Shown: positions 14,761 to 22,501 of the stretch, piece by piece
Numbering within the stretch: position 1 is the first letter of the stretch
Layout of the letters: every line of letters starts with the position of its first letter
Notes under the pieces: model-generated
What the model saw: only the letters and a program-made list of their open reading frames with translations
Database searches by the model: none
Told to the model about the DNA's origin: nothing
Position numbers and translations under genes: made by a program
Assembly (NCBI GenBank): GCA_002415785.1
Contig: DIAJ01000046.1
Location: 1 to 43,929, forward strand
DNA: 43,929 nucleotides
Direction: 5' to 3'
Source: Flavobacteriales bacterium UBA5081
GTDB lineage: Bacteria > Bacteroidota > Bacteroidia > Flavobacteriales_E > Vicingaceae

Positions 14761-15060
14761 TTACATCATTCCCGGTAACATTCCTTTAGCTACGCCTTGC
14801 ATTTCTGACTGAAAAACTTCGTCTGCCTTTTCAATTGCTCTATTTACAGCGAGTATACACAAATCTTCAATTTGCTCTTTATCGCCTTCCTTTATGATTG
14901 ATTCATCAAATTCAATTGAAGTGATTTTTTTATTTCCATTTGCAACGACTTTGACTAAACCTTCTGCTTCGGCATGAACACTAATCGTTTCTAATCTTTT
15001 TTTTATCTCTTCTGATTTTTGCTGCATTTCTTGCAGTTTGCCCATCATGTTTCCAAACAT
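14761..15060 (-). CDS. YbaB/EbfC nucleoid-associated protein (99 aa)
   Basis: It matches the YbaB/EbfC family: an N-terminal helix MFGNMMGKLQEMQQKSEEIKK, a beta sheet with KVVANGNKKITSIEFDESI and a C-terminal helix AIEKADEVFQSEMQGVAKGMLPGM. Family members form dimers that bind DNA and shape the nucleoid. The usual dnaX/recR neighbours are absent; here it follows the tRNA-Lys gene on the same strand, with a terminator between them. The length is normal. Confidence 0.92.
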   Translation of the reverse strand: MFGNMMGKLQEMQQKSEEIKKRLETISVHAEAEGLVKVVANGNKKITSIEFDESIIKEGDKEQIEDLCILAVNRAIEKADEVFQSEMQGVAKGMLPGMM

Positions 15061-15095
15061 TTCTATTTTTTTAAATTTGTATTGAATCTTATTTC

Positions 15096-15126
15096 AAAAA
15101 AAAACCTCCATCTAAAGATGAAGGTT
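15096..15126 (-). terminator. terminator after tRNA-Lys
   Basis: On the - strand AACCTTCATC, a TTTA loop and GATGGAGGTT form a 10-bp stem (one T-G pair), followed by at least seven T residues. It begins 6 bp past the tRNA 3' end and separates the tRNA from the YbaB gene. Confidence 0.9.
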
Positions 15127-15132
15127 AAAAAG

Positions 15133-15205
15133 TGACTTGCCAGGGGTTCGAACCCTGGACCCCATCCTTAAAAGGGATGTGCTCTACCAGCTGAGCTAGC
15201 AAGTC
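15133..15205 (-). tRNA. tRNA-Lys (UUU)
   Basis: The - strand folds as a full cloverleaf: a 7-bp acceptor stem GACTTGC/GCAAGTC, a D arm with GCTC...GAGC and the AGCTGGTA loop, anticodon stem CATCC/GGATG around loop CTTTTAA (anticodon TTT at 15172-15170), and T arm CAGGG-TTCGAAC-CCCTG. The discriminator base is A and CCA is not encoded. It has its own consensus promoter and terminator, so it is a single-gene transcription unit. Confidence 0.97.
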
Positions 15206-15240
15206 TTGAAGCTTTTTGCGTGCTCCTTTTTTTCGGACTG

Positions 15241-15271
15241 CAAAGATAGAAGCATTGCTGAAACTGACAAA
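15241..15271 (-). promoter_or_regulatory. consensus promoter of tRNA-Lys
   Basis: On the - strand TTTG (15271-15268), a 19-nt spacer and TATCTTTG (15248-15241) match the Bacteroidota consensus TTTG-N19-TAnnTTTG perfectly. Transcription would start about 30 nt before the mature tRNA 5' end. Confidence 0.85.
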
Positions 15272-15331
15272 AGAAAATCTCAACTTTTTTAAGAAAAAAA
15301 TAAACTTTTTTATAAGTCTTTTTTTATCAGA

Positions 15332-16492
15332 TTATTGAATTATTGGTGCTCGTTCAAATTTGGCTTCTCGGTTGAATAAATAACGATAAGTAGCCAATGT
15401 TCTCAGCTTTTTTGCTCCCAAGTTCTCGATAACGTGAATCATTTTTGGATTAAAATCGCCAATCCAGGTGATTACTACATCTTCGTACTTATCTTTCTCA
15501 TTTATCACCTTTTTACATTCATCAAAAATAGCTCCCTCTAATCCTTTGCTTTGAAAATCAGGATCAATTCCAAATGCCAAACCGAAGAATGTGGTGCAAG
15601 TGCCTCTCCATTTGTGGTAGAGAAACTTTAGCTTTCCCCACCAATTGAGATTTCCATTTATATGTTTAAAGATTTGATTAATCTCCGGTAGGGCAATAAA
15701 AAAGCCAACCGGACGACCTTCATAATAGGCAAAGAAGATTAGGTCTTCATCTAAAATCGGCTTTATGGTTTTCATAATAGCCATGGATTGTCTCTTTTCC
15801 ATTCCGGCAAATCCATCGTGTTTTACCCAAGCTCTGTTATAAATTGTTCTAAAATCTTCGGCGTATTTATCGAGTTTACTTTTTTTAATGGTTTCAAAAG
15901 TAAATTTTGGGTTTTTGCGAATTCTTGCGGATTTTTCTTTGAGTAAAGGAATTAATTCATCGGAAGTGTTGCGATGAAAAATGTACTGTTCGTAATACTT
16001 CTTAAAGCCATAGTTTTCAAAAAAAGGTACGTAGTAAGCAGGGTTATAGTTTTGATTGTAGTAAGGAGGGTAATTAAAGTTTTCAATAATTAGTCCCCAA
16101 TATTTATCCTTCTCTCCAAAATTTATCGGACCTTCCATTATTTCCATGCCTTTCCCTTTCAACCATTCTTTCGCTTGGTCAAATAATTTAAATGCAGCTT
16201 TTTCATCATTTATACATTCAAAAAAACCCATTCCACCAATCGGAACTTTGGATTTCTTATTTGCTTTATGATTGATAAAAGCAGCCACTCTGCCAACTGT
16301 TTTTCCATTGTCTGTTAAAATCCAACGTATAACTTCACCGTGTCTAAAGAACTTATTCTTTTTAGGATCAAAAACAGCCTGAATGTCCTGTTTAAGGTGT
16401 GGAACCCAATTGGGGTCATTTTTGTAAATTTTAAATGGAAGTTGCAAAAATTCCTTTTCAGTTTTTGCATCCTTTACTTCTTGGATTAGCAT
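15332..16492 (-). CDS. GNAT-like acyltransferase family protein (386 aa)
   Basis: The sequence resembles the large GNAT-like proteins found singly in many Bacteroidota (YghO-like). The N-terminal half has an ...PFKIYKNDPNWVPHL... start typical of this group and the stretch MEGPINFGEKDKYWGLI. The C-terminal half (about residues 215-350) carries the acetyl-CoA-fold-like features DLIFFAYYEGRPVGFFIALPEI and a PDFQSKGLEGAIFDECKK region in the place of the usual pyrophosphate-binding loop. Substrate unknown. It is divergent from the SDR gene, with overlapping promoters between them. Confidence 0.75.
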   Translation of the reverse strand: MLIQEVKDAKTEKEFLQLPFKIYKNDPNWVPHLKQDIQAVFDPKKNKFFRHGEVIRWILTDNGKTVGRVAAFINHKANKKSKVPIGGMGFFECINDEKAAFKLFDQAKEWLKGKGMEIMEGPINFGEKDKYWGLIIENFNYPPYYNQNYNPAYYVPFFENYGFKKYYEQYIFHRNTSDELIPLLKEKSARIRKNPKFTFETIKKSKLDKYAEDFRTIYNRAWVKHDGFAGMEKRQSMAIMKTIKPILDEDLIFFAYYEGRPVGFFIALPEINQIFKHINGNLNWWGKLKFLYHKWRGTCTTFFGLAFGIDPDFQSKGLEGAIFDECKKVINEKDKYEDVVITWIGDFNPKMIHVIENLGAKKLRTLATYRYLFNREAKFERAPIIQ

Positions 16493-16527
16493 GCTTCTGT
16501 TAAATTTGAAAACTATTTACAAAGCTA
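16481..16527. promoter_or_regulatory. divergent promoters for SDR and GNAT-like genes
   Basis: On the + strand TTG (16481-16483), a 17-nt spacer and TAAATTTG (16501-16508) fit the TTG-N17-23-TAnnTTTG consensus for the SDR gene; the -33 part lies inside the start of the opposite gene. On the - strand TAGCTTTG (16527-16520) is a perfect -7 box for the GNAT-like gene, without a clear TTG upstream. Confidence 0.5.
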
Positions 16528-16550
16528 CGGAAAACAGCCGCTAGAAATTT

Positions 16551-17357
16551 ATGAAAGATAAAGTTGTCATAGTTACCGGTGCATCATCGGGAATTGGAAA
16601 AGCCACTGCTATTCGCTTTGCGGAAGCTGGTGCAAAGCTCGTAATTGCTGCAAGAAGCATTGAAAAGCTGAAAGAAACAGAAAGTGAAATAATCAACTTA
16701 GGAACTGAGGTTTTACTTCAATCAACCGATGTAGCCAATGAAGAAGATTGTAAGCGACTAATCGATGGCACAGTAGAGAAGTTTGGCAGAATAGACGTTT
16801 TAATTAACAATGCCGGAATTTCTATGAGGGCTTTGTTGGAAGAAATGGATCTTTCCGTGATTAAAAATGTGATGGACATTAACTTTTGGGGAGCAGTTTA
16901 CTGTAGCAAATTTGCATTGCCCCATTTGCTTAAACAAAAGGGCTCTATTGTTGGTGTTTCTTCAATTGCTGGATATGTTGGCTTGCCGGCTAGGTGTGGT
17001 TACTCAGCATCCAAGTTTGCCATGCATGGCTTTTTAGAGTCAGTTCGAACTGAAAATTTAGAGAAAGGCTTGCACGTCTTAATTGCTTGTCCCGGTTTTA
17101 CGGCTTCTAACATTAGAAACACTGCACTTACTGCTGATGGCTCGGCTCAAGGAAAGTCGCCCAGAGAAGAAGGAAAAATGATGACAGCAGAGGAAGTGGG
17201 AAACTACCTTTTTATTGCAGTTAAAAAGCGAAAACAGAAAATTGTATTGACAACTGAAGGTAAACTGGCGGTTTTCTTGTCAAAATTTTTCCCAAAAGTC
17301 ATACAAAAAGCGGTATTTAATAAAATGAAAAAAGAACCGGACTCACCTCTAAAGTAA
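16551..17357 (+). CDS. short-chain dehydrogenase/reductase (268 aa)
   Basis: It is a classical SDR with a Rossmann fold: NAD(P)-binding TGASSGIG (residues 9-16), NNAG strand motif, catalytic Ser in SSIAG, and YSASK with Y151 and K155. The C-terminal extension (about residues 200-268, with basic residues and a hydrophobic helix) resembles the DHRS7/YqjQ-like branch acting on lipophilic ketones or alcohols. Substrate unknown. Its TAA stop overlaps the ATG of the shikimate kinase gene by one base (TAATG), so the two are translationally coupled. Confidence 0.92.
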   Translation: MKDKVVIVTGASSGIGKATAIRFAEAGAKLVIAARSIEKLKETESEIINLGTEVLLQSTDVANEEDCKRLIDGTVEKFGRIDVLINNAGISMRALLEEMDLSVIKNVMDINFWGAVYCSKFALPHLLKQKGSIVGVSSIAGYVGLPARCGYSASKFAMHGFLESVRTENLEKGLHVLIACPGFTASNIRNTALTADGSAQGKSPREEGKMMTAEEVGNYLFIAVKKRKQKIVLTTEGKLAVFLSKFFPKVIQKAVFNKMKKEPDSPLK

Positions 17358-17881
17358 TGAGCAAATTTCCCCTTTATTTGATCGGTTTTATGGCTTCCGG
17401 AAAGTCAAAGCTCGGCAAAAAGTTAGCGAAGAAACTCGCTGTAGATTTTATTGACTTAGATCAAATCATAGAAGAAGAGGAAGGAGTGCCTATCAATGCG
17501 ATATTCAATGAAAAAGGAGAAGAAGGTTTTAGACTTATAGAAAAATTAGCTTTGCATACTACCAAAGATAAAAAGGCTGTAGTAGCACTTGGTGGAGGAA
17601 CTGTATGTTATTTTGACAATATGAAATTTGTGAAGGAAAACGGTACTTCGATTTATTTAAACGTGAGTAAAGAAAAGTTGTATGGTCGATTGCGAAGAAA
17701 CAAAAACAGCAGACCTTTAGTGCGGGATTTGAGTGATGAAAAATTAAAGCAGTTTATTGATTATAAGTTAAAAGAAAGAGAGAAGTTTTATTTAAAAGCA
17801 GATTTTTACCTTTCAGAAGAACAACAAAGTGTGAATAGTATTTTAAAGTTGATTGATTGGGGAAGTCCTACTTCAACATAA
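17357..17881 (+). CDS. aroK: shikimate kinase (174 aa)
   Basis: It phosphorylates shikimate at O-3 with ATP in chorismate synthesis. The P-loop GFMASGKS (residues 9-16), shikimate-binding DLD (about 33-35), a FR residue pair (GFRLIEK) and GGGT (about 79-82) are all present, as is the lid arginine region NSRPLV. Length is typical of AroK/AroL. The start overlaps the stop of the SDR gene. The 3' end overlaps the convergent phosphoribosyltransferase gene by 9 bp, leaving no room for separate terminators. Confidence 0.93.
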   Translation: MSKFPLYLIGFMASGKSKLGKKLAKKLAVDFIDLDQIIEEEEGVPINAIFNEKGEEGFRLIEKLALHTTKDKKAVVALGGGTVCYFDNMKFVKENGTSIYLNVSKEKLYGRLRRNKNSRPLVRDLSDEKLKQFIDYKLKEREKFYLKADFYLSEEQQSVNSILKLIDWGSPTST

Positions 17882-18382
17882 GTATGCACTATAATTGTTC
17901 GCATCGTCAAAATTAACTTCCACATGTTCTTTTAATGTAGTTGCAAGAGAGATTCCCACGTAATCTGCTTGAACTGGAAAACGCTTATGACTACGGTCGA
18001 CTAAAACGGCAATTGATAGCTTTTTAATTGGAGCTTTTAAAAAATGCTGCAAACCATAAATCATTGTTCTACCTGAATTCTGAACATCGTCAACCAGTAT
18101 TATACTCTTATTTTTAATATCATTGTCAGTAAGATTAAGTTCTACTTCACTGTTAATGGGGTTTTTCTTATTGATTTTTAGCTCAACTAAGTTGATGCTA
18201 ATTTGAGAGATTTCCTTTAACTTTTTGCTAATTAATTGAGCTAAAACGAAGCCATTGTTAGCGATACCGGCAATGATGATTTCTTTTTGGTCGTAGTTGT
18301 CCTCATAAATTTGATAGGCCATGCGATTGATTTTTTGAACAATCTTTTGGTGCGACAATATTGGGGTTTTGCTATCAGCCAT
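17873..18382 (-). CDS. PyrR-like phosphoribosyltransferase (169 aa)
   Basis: It is a type I phosphoribosyltransferase with the PRPP loop ILVDDVQNSGRTM (about residues 95-107). The following LVDRSHKRFPVQADYVG closely resembles the DRGHRELPIRADYVG block of PyrR, the uracil phosphoribosyltransferase/pyr-operon regulator. The Bacillus protein also binds RNA; whether this one does is unknown, and no pyr gene is nearby. A -7 box TATTTTTG (18404-18397) and an imperfect 24-bp palindrome lie upstream. The gene ends inside the convergent aroK. Confidence 0.85.
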   Translation of the reverse strand: MADSKTPILSHQKIVQKINRMAYQIYEDNYDQKEIIIAGIANNGFVLAQLISKKLKEISQISINLVELKINKKNPINSEVELNLTDNDIKNKSIILVDDVQNSGRTMIYGLQHFLKAPIKKLSIAVLVDRSHKRFPVQADYVGISLATTLKEHVEVNFDDANNYSAYLC

Positions 18383-18396
18383 CTTCTATTTTTCTT

Positions 18397-18444
18397 CAAA
18401 AATAAGTAAACAAGATTTATTGATAGTATCATTTGACACTATCA
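18397..18444 (-). promoter_or_regulatory. promoter and palindrome upstream of PyrR-like gene
   Basis: A perfect -7 box TATTTTTG is at 18404-18397 on the - strand. Centred 28.5 nt upstream is the imperfect palindrome 18421-18444: arms TGATAGT/ACTATCA, one mismatch, then TC/GA around ATTT. It could be an operator, or the hairpin end of the preceding methyltransferase transcript; the T-run lies on the + strand, which argues against termination on the - strand. Confidence 0.45.
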
Positions 18445-18456
18445 TTTTTAATGAGT

Positions 18457-19035
18457 CTATTTCTTTTCACCAATTAAAAACAGTTCTCTTTTTGCCCTTG
18501 GCTTTATTGAATTGTGAGCTAATTCAAAAGTTTTCAGTTTAAAGTAAGGTTCAAAGTATTGAAGATACTCTTCTTTACTTCCTCCAAAGGGCGGTTTATT
18601 CTCATTCATAGGAGTTGCCCATAGTAAACCAACTAATTTACCTCCCTTTCCTATTAATGATGCGGCGTGATTAGCATAAGCAGCACGGTCTGCAGGATTA
18701 ATAGCACAAAAAAACGTCTGTTCAACGATTAGGTCATATTCGCCTTTATGTTCAAAAAAGTTGGCTTGAATCAAATGATCTTTTGGGAATTCGGGATACT
18801 TTTCAGCAAATTTATTAAGTGGAGTAGAAGCAAGGTCGACTAAAAAAACTTTTGAAAAACCTTTTTCATGCAAATAGGCAGCCTCATGAGCATTGCCACA
18901 ACCCGGAATTAAAATTCGCAAATCTTTGTCTTTCAATTGATCGAAATACTCTTGCAAAGGACGGCTAACAGAACCAATGTCCCATCCGGTTTCATTATCC
19001 TGATATCGTTTTTCCCAATCAACTACCGGCTTCAT
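18457..19035 (-). CDS. TPMT-family SAM-dependent methyltransferase (192 aa)
   Basis: It is a class I methyltransferase of the thiopurine S-methyltransferase-like family. The N-terminal W-x-x-R-Y...G-W-D-I-G signature (WEKRYQDNETGWDIG) is characteristic, followed by SAM motif I ILIPGCGNAHEA (residues 41-52) and an acidic end of strand 2 (VFLVDLAS). Such bacterial enzymes methylate sulfur, selenium or halide nucleophiles; the substrate here is unknown. The ATG directly abuts the TAA of the RlmD gene (TAAATG), indicating co-translation. Confidence 0.88.
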   Translation of the reverse strand: MKPVVDWEKRYQDNETGWDIGSVSRPLQEYFDQLKDKDLRILIPGCGNAHEAAYLHEKGFSKVFLVDLASTPLNKFAEKYPEFPKDHLIQANFFEHKGEYDLIVEQTFFCAINPADRAAYANHAASLIGKGGKLVGLLWATPMNENKPPFGGSKEEYLQYFEPYFKLKTFELAHNSIKPRAKRELFLIGEKK

Positions 19036-20463
19036 TTATTTCAACTTTAATAAAACAACATTTTCCACATGATGCGTTTGTGGGAACATATCCACCGGTT
19101 GAACTTCAAAAACTTCATATTTTTCATCTAACAACTGCAAATCTCTTGCTTGCGTAGAGGGGTTACAACTCACATAAACAATTCGCTCGGCTTCAAGTTT
19201 TAGTAATTGGTTAACTACATCTTGATGCATGCCAGCTCGAGGTGGGTCAGTAATCACTACATCCGCTTTTCCGTGTTCAGCAACAAAATCGTCGGTAAAT
19301 ACATCTTTTAAGTCACCTGCAAAAAAGGAGCAATTGTTTATTTCATTTTGCTTGGCATTAAATTTAGCGTCTTCAATCGCATCTGCAACATATTCAACAC
19401 CAATAACTTTTTTAGCTTGAGATGCAATGTAGTTGGCAATGGTTCCGGTACCGGTATAAAAGTCGTAAACCACCTCATTATTTTGGATATTTGCCATTTT
19501 AGCAGCCACCTCGTAGAGCTTTTCTGCTTGCTCCGAGTTGGTTTGATAGAAAGACTTTGGACCAATTTTAAATTTTAAAACTTGGTCGTTATTGAAGGCT
19601 TTCATTTCTTCTATGATATAGTCCCTCCCGGCAAAACAAATTATCTCTTGGTCGGCAATTGTGTCGTTTGCTTTACGATTAATAACGTATTGAAGAGAGG
19701 TGATTTGAGGGAAGTGTTCTTGAAAAGCAGTAAGCATTTTTATGCGTTCTGCTTTGTCTTCTTTAAAAAAGGAGAAAATCACCATAATCTCACCACTTCT
19801 TGCGGTTCGAATTATCAGGTTTCTCAAAAAACCATGTTGATCTCTTAAGTCAAAAAACTCAAGATTATTTTTAAGTGCATAATCTCGTACCCAATTGCGA
19901 ATAGCGTTTGAAGGCTCTTCTTGCAACCAGCATTTTTGTATGTCTAGCACTTTGTCGAAGCGACCGGGAACGTGAAATCCAAGTGCATTTCTACTTTTAA
20001 ACTCTTTGTCGGATTCGATTTGTTCTTGCGTTAACCACTCTTTGTTTGAAAAAGTAAATTCCAATTTATTACGGTAAAAGGTAGTTTCCGGAGCAGCTAA
20101 TATCGGCTTGATTTCCGGCAGTTCAATCTTTCCTATGCGTTGGAGGGCATCGACAACCGTTTGTTGTTTGTTGGCAAGTTGATCTTCGTAGCTCAAAAAC
20201 TGCCATTTGCAACCGCCGCAAACGCCAAAGTGCTCACAAAAAGGTTTTACTCTTTTTTCAGAATACTTATGAAATTTGACCACTCGACCTTCCATGTACT
20301 TCTTGCGCTTTCTGGTGACTTGCACATCTACTACATCGCCGGGTACAGTTTGAGGTATAAACAGCACCTTTTCATCGACTTTTGCCAGTGACTTACCTTC
20401 GGCAGCCGTTTCCAAGACTTCGACTTCAGTAAAAAGCGGCTTTTTTCTACTTTTTCTTCCCAT
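19036..20463 (-). CDS. rlmD: 23S rRNA (uracil-C5) methyltransferase, RlmD/TrmA family (475 aa)
   Basis: It methylates C5 of a uracil in RNA, in RlmD-type enzymes position 1939 of 23S rRNA. An N-terminal TRAM domain (about residues 12-66) is followed by [4Fe-4S] cluster cysteines C76, C82 and C85 plus the Cys in IQKCWL, then a SAM-binding fold (VYDFYTGTGTIANYI), DPPRAG and the catalytic Cys in VSCNPSTQARDL. The enzyme could instead have RlmC-like or dual specificity; the family call is firm, the site is not. A -7 box TACTTTTG (20475-20468) ends 5 nt before the ATG, suggesting a leaderless transcript. Confidence 0.9.
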   Translation of the reverse strand: MGRKSRKKPLFTEVEVLETAAEGKSLAKVDEKVLFIPQTVPGDVVDVQVTRKRKKYMEGRVVKFHKYSEKRVKPFCEHFGVCGGCKWQFLSYEDQLANKQQTVVDALQRIGKIELPEIKPILAAPETTFYRNKLEFTFSNKEWLTQEQIESDKEFKSRNALGFHVPGRFDKVLDIQKCWLQEEPSNAIRNWVRDYALKNNLEFFDLRDQHGFLRNLIIRTARSGEIMVIFSFFKEDKAERIKMLTAFQEHFPQITSLQYVINRKANDTIADQEIICFAGRDYIIEEMKAFNNDQVLKFKIGPKSFYQTNSEQAEKLYEVAAKMANIQNNEVVYDFYTGTGTIANYIASQAKKVIGVEYVADAIEDAKFNAKQNEINNCSFFAGDLKDVFTDDFVAEHGKADVVITDPPRAGMHQDVVNQLLKLEAERIVYVSCNPSTQARDLQLLDEKYEVFEVQPVDMFPQTHHVENVVLLKLK

Positions 20464-20467
20464 CCTG

Positions 20468-20475
20468 CAAAAGTA
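20468..20475 (-). promoter_or_regulatory. -7 promoter box immediately before rlmD
   Basis: TACTTTTG on the - strand matches TAnnTTTG perfectly and lies 5 nt before the ATG at 20463. With the usual spacing, the start of transcription would fall on or next to the start codon. No TTG is seen at the -33 position. Confidence 0.5.
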
Positions 20476-20497
20476 GTTTTTTGAGGTGAGTTGATAA

Positions 20498-20550
20498 TTA
20501 AAAAAGCAGCTGCAATCACAAATGATTAACAGCTGCTTTAAATTTTTTTT
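20498..20550. terminator. bidirectional hairpin terminator between rlmD and SulP genes
   Basis: AAAGCAGCTG and CAGCTGCTTT form a 10-bp stem (20503-20539) around a 17-nt loop, flanked by an A-run on the left and eight T residues on the right (20543-20550). It can stop transcripts in both directions; for the SulP gene it lies about 170 bp past the stop. Confidence 0.7.
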
Positions 20551-20670
20551 ACGATTAACACGGACTATAAGTCCGCGCTAGCTGAAAATTTACGTTATCA
20601 GCACTTTACTTTACGTAAATATTCAAACACTCTGGGGAAAATGCGGACAAAAGCTTCATTCGCCTAACAA

Positions 20671-20711
20671 CTTCAAACTTTAGGCACTTCACACTTCAAG
20701 TACTTAAAGCT
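20671..20711. repeat. CTTTAGGCAC-type degenerate repeat, copy 2
   Basis: AACTTTAGGCACTTC, ACACTTCAAGTACTTAAAG and related variants follow the SulP stop codon. Over about 30 bp the block differs from the one at 9297-9325 at only a few positions, so these are copies of one dispersed intergenic element. Confidence 0.6.
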
Positions 20712-22240
20712 TACACCTTATCTACCATTACTTTATAAGTAGGGTCTTCGATAATGTTCACATCGATAATTTTGTCGGCATTTTTTAATAGTTTTCTACA
20801 ATCAGGGCTCAAATGTTTAAGGTGAACTTTTTTTCCAACCTTTAAGTAGCGTTCTGTAATCTTGTTTAATGCTTCTATAGCGGACATATCTACTACACGG
20901 CTTTCTTGAAAGTCGATTACAATTTCCTCCGGATCATTTAAGACATCAAACTTCTCGTTAAAAGCGGCTGTAGAACCGAAGAACAATGGACCGTATATTT
21001 CGTAGTGTTTTACTCCATTGTCATCAATGTGTTTGCGAGCTCGAATTCTTTTGGCATTGTCCCATGCAAAAACCAAAGCTGAAATGATTACTCCAACCAA
21101 AACCGCCAAAGCTAAGTTGTGTAAGAAAATGGTTACCAAGGTTACCAATACCATTACGAGTATATCAGATTTGGGCATACGATTGATGGTCTTTAAACTC
21201 GCCCATTCAAAAGTTCCAATAGCTACCATAATCATTAGGCCGGTTAAGGCTGCCATGGGGAGTTTTTCAATAATTCCCGATCCAAACATGATAAAAACCA
21301 ACAACATTACGGCGGCTACTATTCCTGAAAGACGAGCTCTAGCACCATTTGAAACGTTGATTAAACTTTGCCCCAACATAGCACAACCGCCCATTCCTGA
21401 AAAGAAACCGGAAAGAATATTTGCTGTTCCTTGAGCAACAGCTTCCTTATTTCCTCTGCCGCGAGTCTCTGTTATTTCATCAACTATATTTAGGGTTAAC
21501 AAACTTTCGATTAATCCTACCCCGGCCACTATAGCAGCATAGGGAAAAATGATGCTTAGTGTCTCCCATGTGAATGGAATTTGCGGGATGTGAAAAGGTG
21601 GAAAACTTCCTTCAATAGATGCGATGTCGCCTACTGTTTTTGTATCAATACCAAAGAAAGCAACAATACCAAAGATGGTAAGGATAGCAGCCAGAGAAGC
21701 CGGAAAAGCCTTAGTAATTTTGGGTAGCCCCCATATAATTAACATCGTAAGCAATACTAAACCTAAAATTATATAAAGAGATTCTCCACTTAACCATTCA
21801 CCACTGGGTGCTTTAAATTGGTCGAGTTGCGACATAAAGATAATAACAGCTAATCCATTTACAAAGCCAAAAATGGCAGGATGCGGAACCAAACGCATGA
21901 GTTTACCCAAGCGCAAAAAACCGACTGTCATTTGCAAAATTCCGGCTAAAATAACCGTGGCAAAAATGTATTCAACACCATGAGAGGCAGCTAATGAAAC
22001 GATAACAACTGCGACTGCTCCGGTTGCTCCTGAAATCATGCCCGGACGACCGCCTAAAATGGAAGTAACTAAGCCCATGACAAAAGCGGCATATAGTCCA
22101 GTAAGGGGAGCAAGTCCGGCAATCATAGCAAAGGCAACTGCCTCGGGAACTAATGCAAGTGCTACTGTTAAACCTGATAACACTTCTGTTTTATAATCAA
22201 CTTTTTGTTTAAAGTCGAAGAGATTAAAAATTTGATTCAT
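20711..22240 (-). CDS. SulP-family anion transporter with STAS domain
   Basis: It is an inner membrane SulP (SLC26-like) transporter for sulfate, bicarbonate or a related anion. The signature GLVTSILGGRPGMISGATGA lies in the third helix region; about 11-12 hydrophobic segments span residues 15-400, and a C-terminal STAS domain (about 430-505) contains VIDFQESRVVDMSAIEAL. The frame is open to 22270, but I prefer ATG 22240 (MNQIFNLFDFK), because the extra ten residues are basic and unlike family N-termini. A consensus promoter and a structured leader of about 200 nt precede it. The ion cannot be decided from sequence. Confidence 0.9.
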   Translation of the reverse strand: MNQIFNLFDFKQKVDYKTEVLSGLTVALALVPEAVAFAMIAGLAPLTGLYAAFVMGLVTSILGGRPGMISGATGAVAVVIVSLAASHGVEYIFATVILAGILQMTVGFLRLGKLMRLVPHPAIFGFVNGLAVIIFMSQLDQFKAPSGEWLSGESLYIILGLVLLTMLIIWGLPKITKAFPASLAAILTIFGIVAFFGIDTKTVGDIASIEGSFPPFHIPQIPFTWETLSIIFPYAAIVAGVGLIESLLTLNIVDEITETRGRGNKEAVAQGTANILSGFFSGMGGCAMLGQSLINVSNGARARLSGIVAAVMLLVFIMFGSGIIEKLPMAALTGLMIMVAIGTFEWASLKTINRMPKSDILVMVLVTLVTIFLHNLALAVLVGVIISALVFAWDNAKRIRARKHIDDNGVKHYEIYGPLFFGSTAAFNEKFDVLNDPEEIVIDFQESRVVDMSAIEALNKITERYLKVGKKVHLKHLSPDCRKLLKNADKIIDVNIIEDPTYKVMVDKV

Positions 22241-22244
22241 TCTT

Positions 22245-22444
22245 TTAATGATTTTTAAATAGCATTTCAAAAAATAAAAAGCTATTTAATACAATGTATA
22301 TGTACTGCTTTAATTGAAAGCATGTTTTTGAAATTAAGATATTGATTGTGTTGTGGTAATGAAATACAATCAAGGTGGACTCACCGCAGGTAGGATTTGA
22401 GAAAGTAGTTTTTGTTTCGGCTTCATCTTCAAGATTTGAAGCCG
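22245..22444 (-). promoter_or_regulatory. structured 5' leader of SulP gene
   Basis: The transcript from the promoter at 22445-22475 would have an unusually long leader. It begins with a hairpin CGGCTTCA...TGAAGCCG (8-bp arms, 22444-22418, with an inner TCTT/AAGA stem), then GGTG-AGTC-CACC, then TTGATTGT...ACAATCAA (8-bp arms, loop of about 16 nt). I do not recognise a known riboswitch class. A regulatory RNA role is inference. Confidence 0.45.
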
Positions 22445-22475
22445 CAAAATTAACAGAAAAAAAGAGATATACAAA
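22445..22475 (-). promoter_or_regulatory. consensus promoter of SulP gene
   Basis: On the - strand TTTG (22475-22472), a 19-nt spacer and TAATTTTG (22452-22445) match TTTG-N19-TAnnTTTG without a mismatch. It places the transcript start near 22438-22440, about 200 nt before the likely start codon. Confidence 0.8.
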
Positions 22476-22501
22476 TGTGAGAAAAGGAGATGATAATATT
22501 C

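Noticed and set aside
21018..21434. 138-aa ORF antisense to the SulP gene
   Set aside because: Mirror of hydrophobic helices on the other strand; no start context or family pattern.
22418..22444. Hairpin as terminator of the hydroxylase gene
   Set aside because: No T-tract on the - strand; it lies just downstream of the SulP promoter and better fits the 5' end of the SulP leader.
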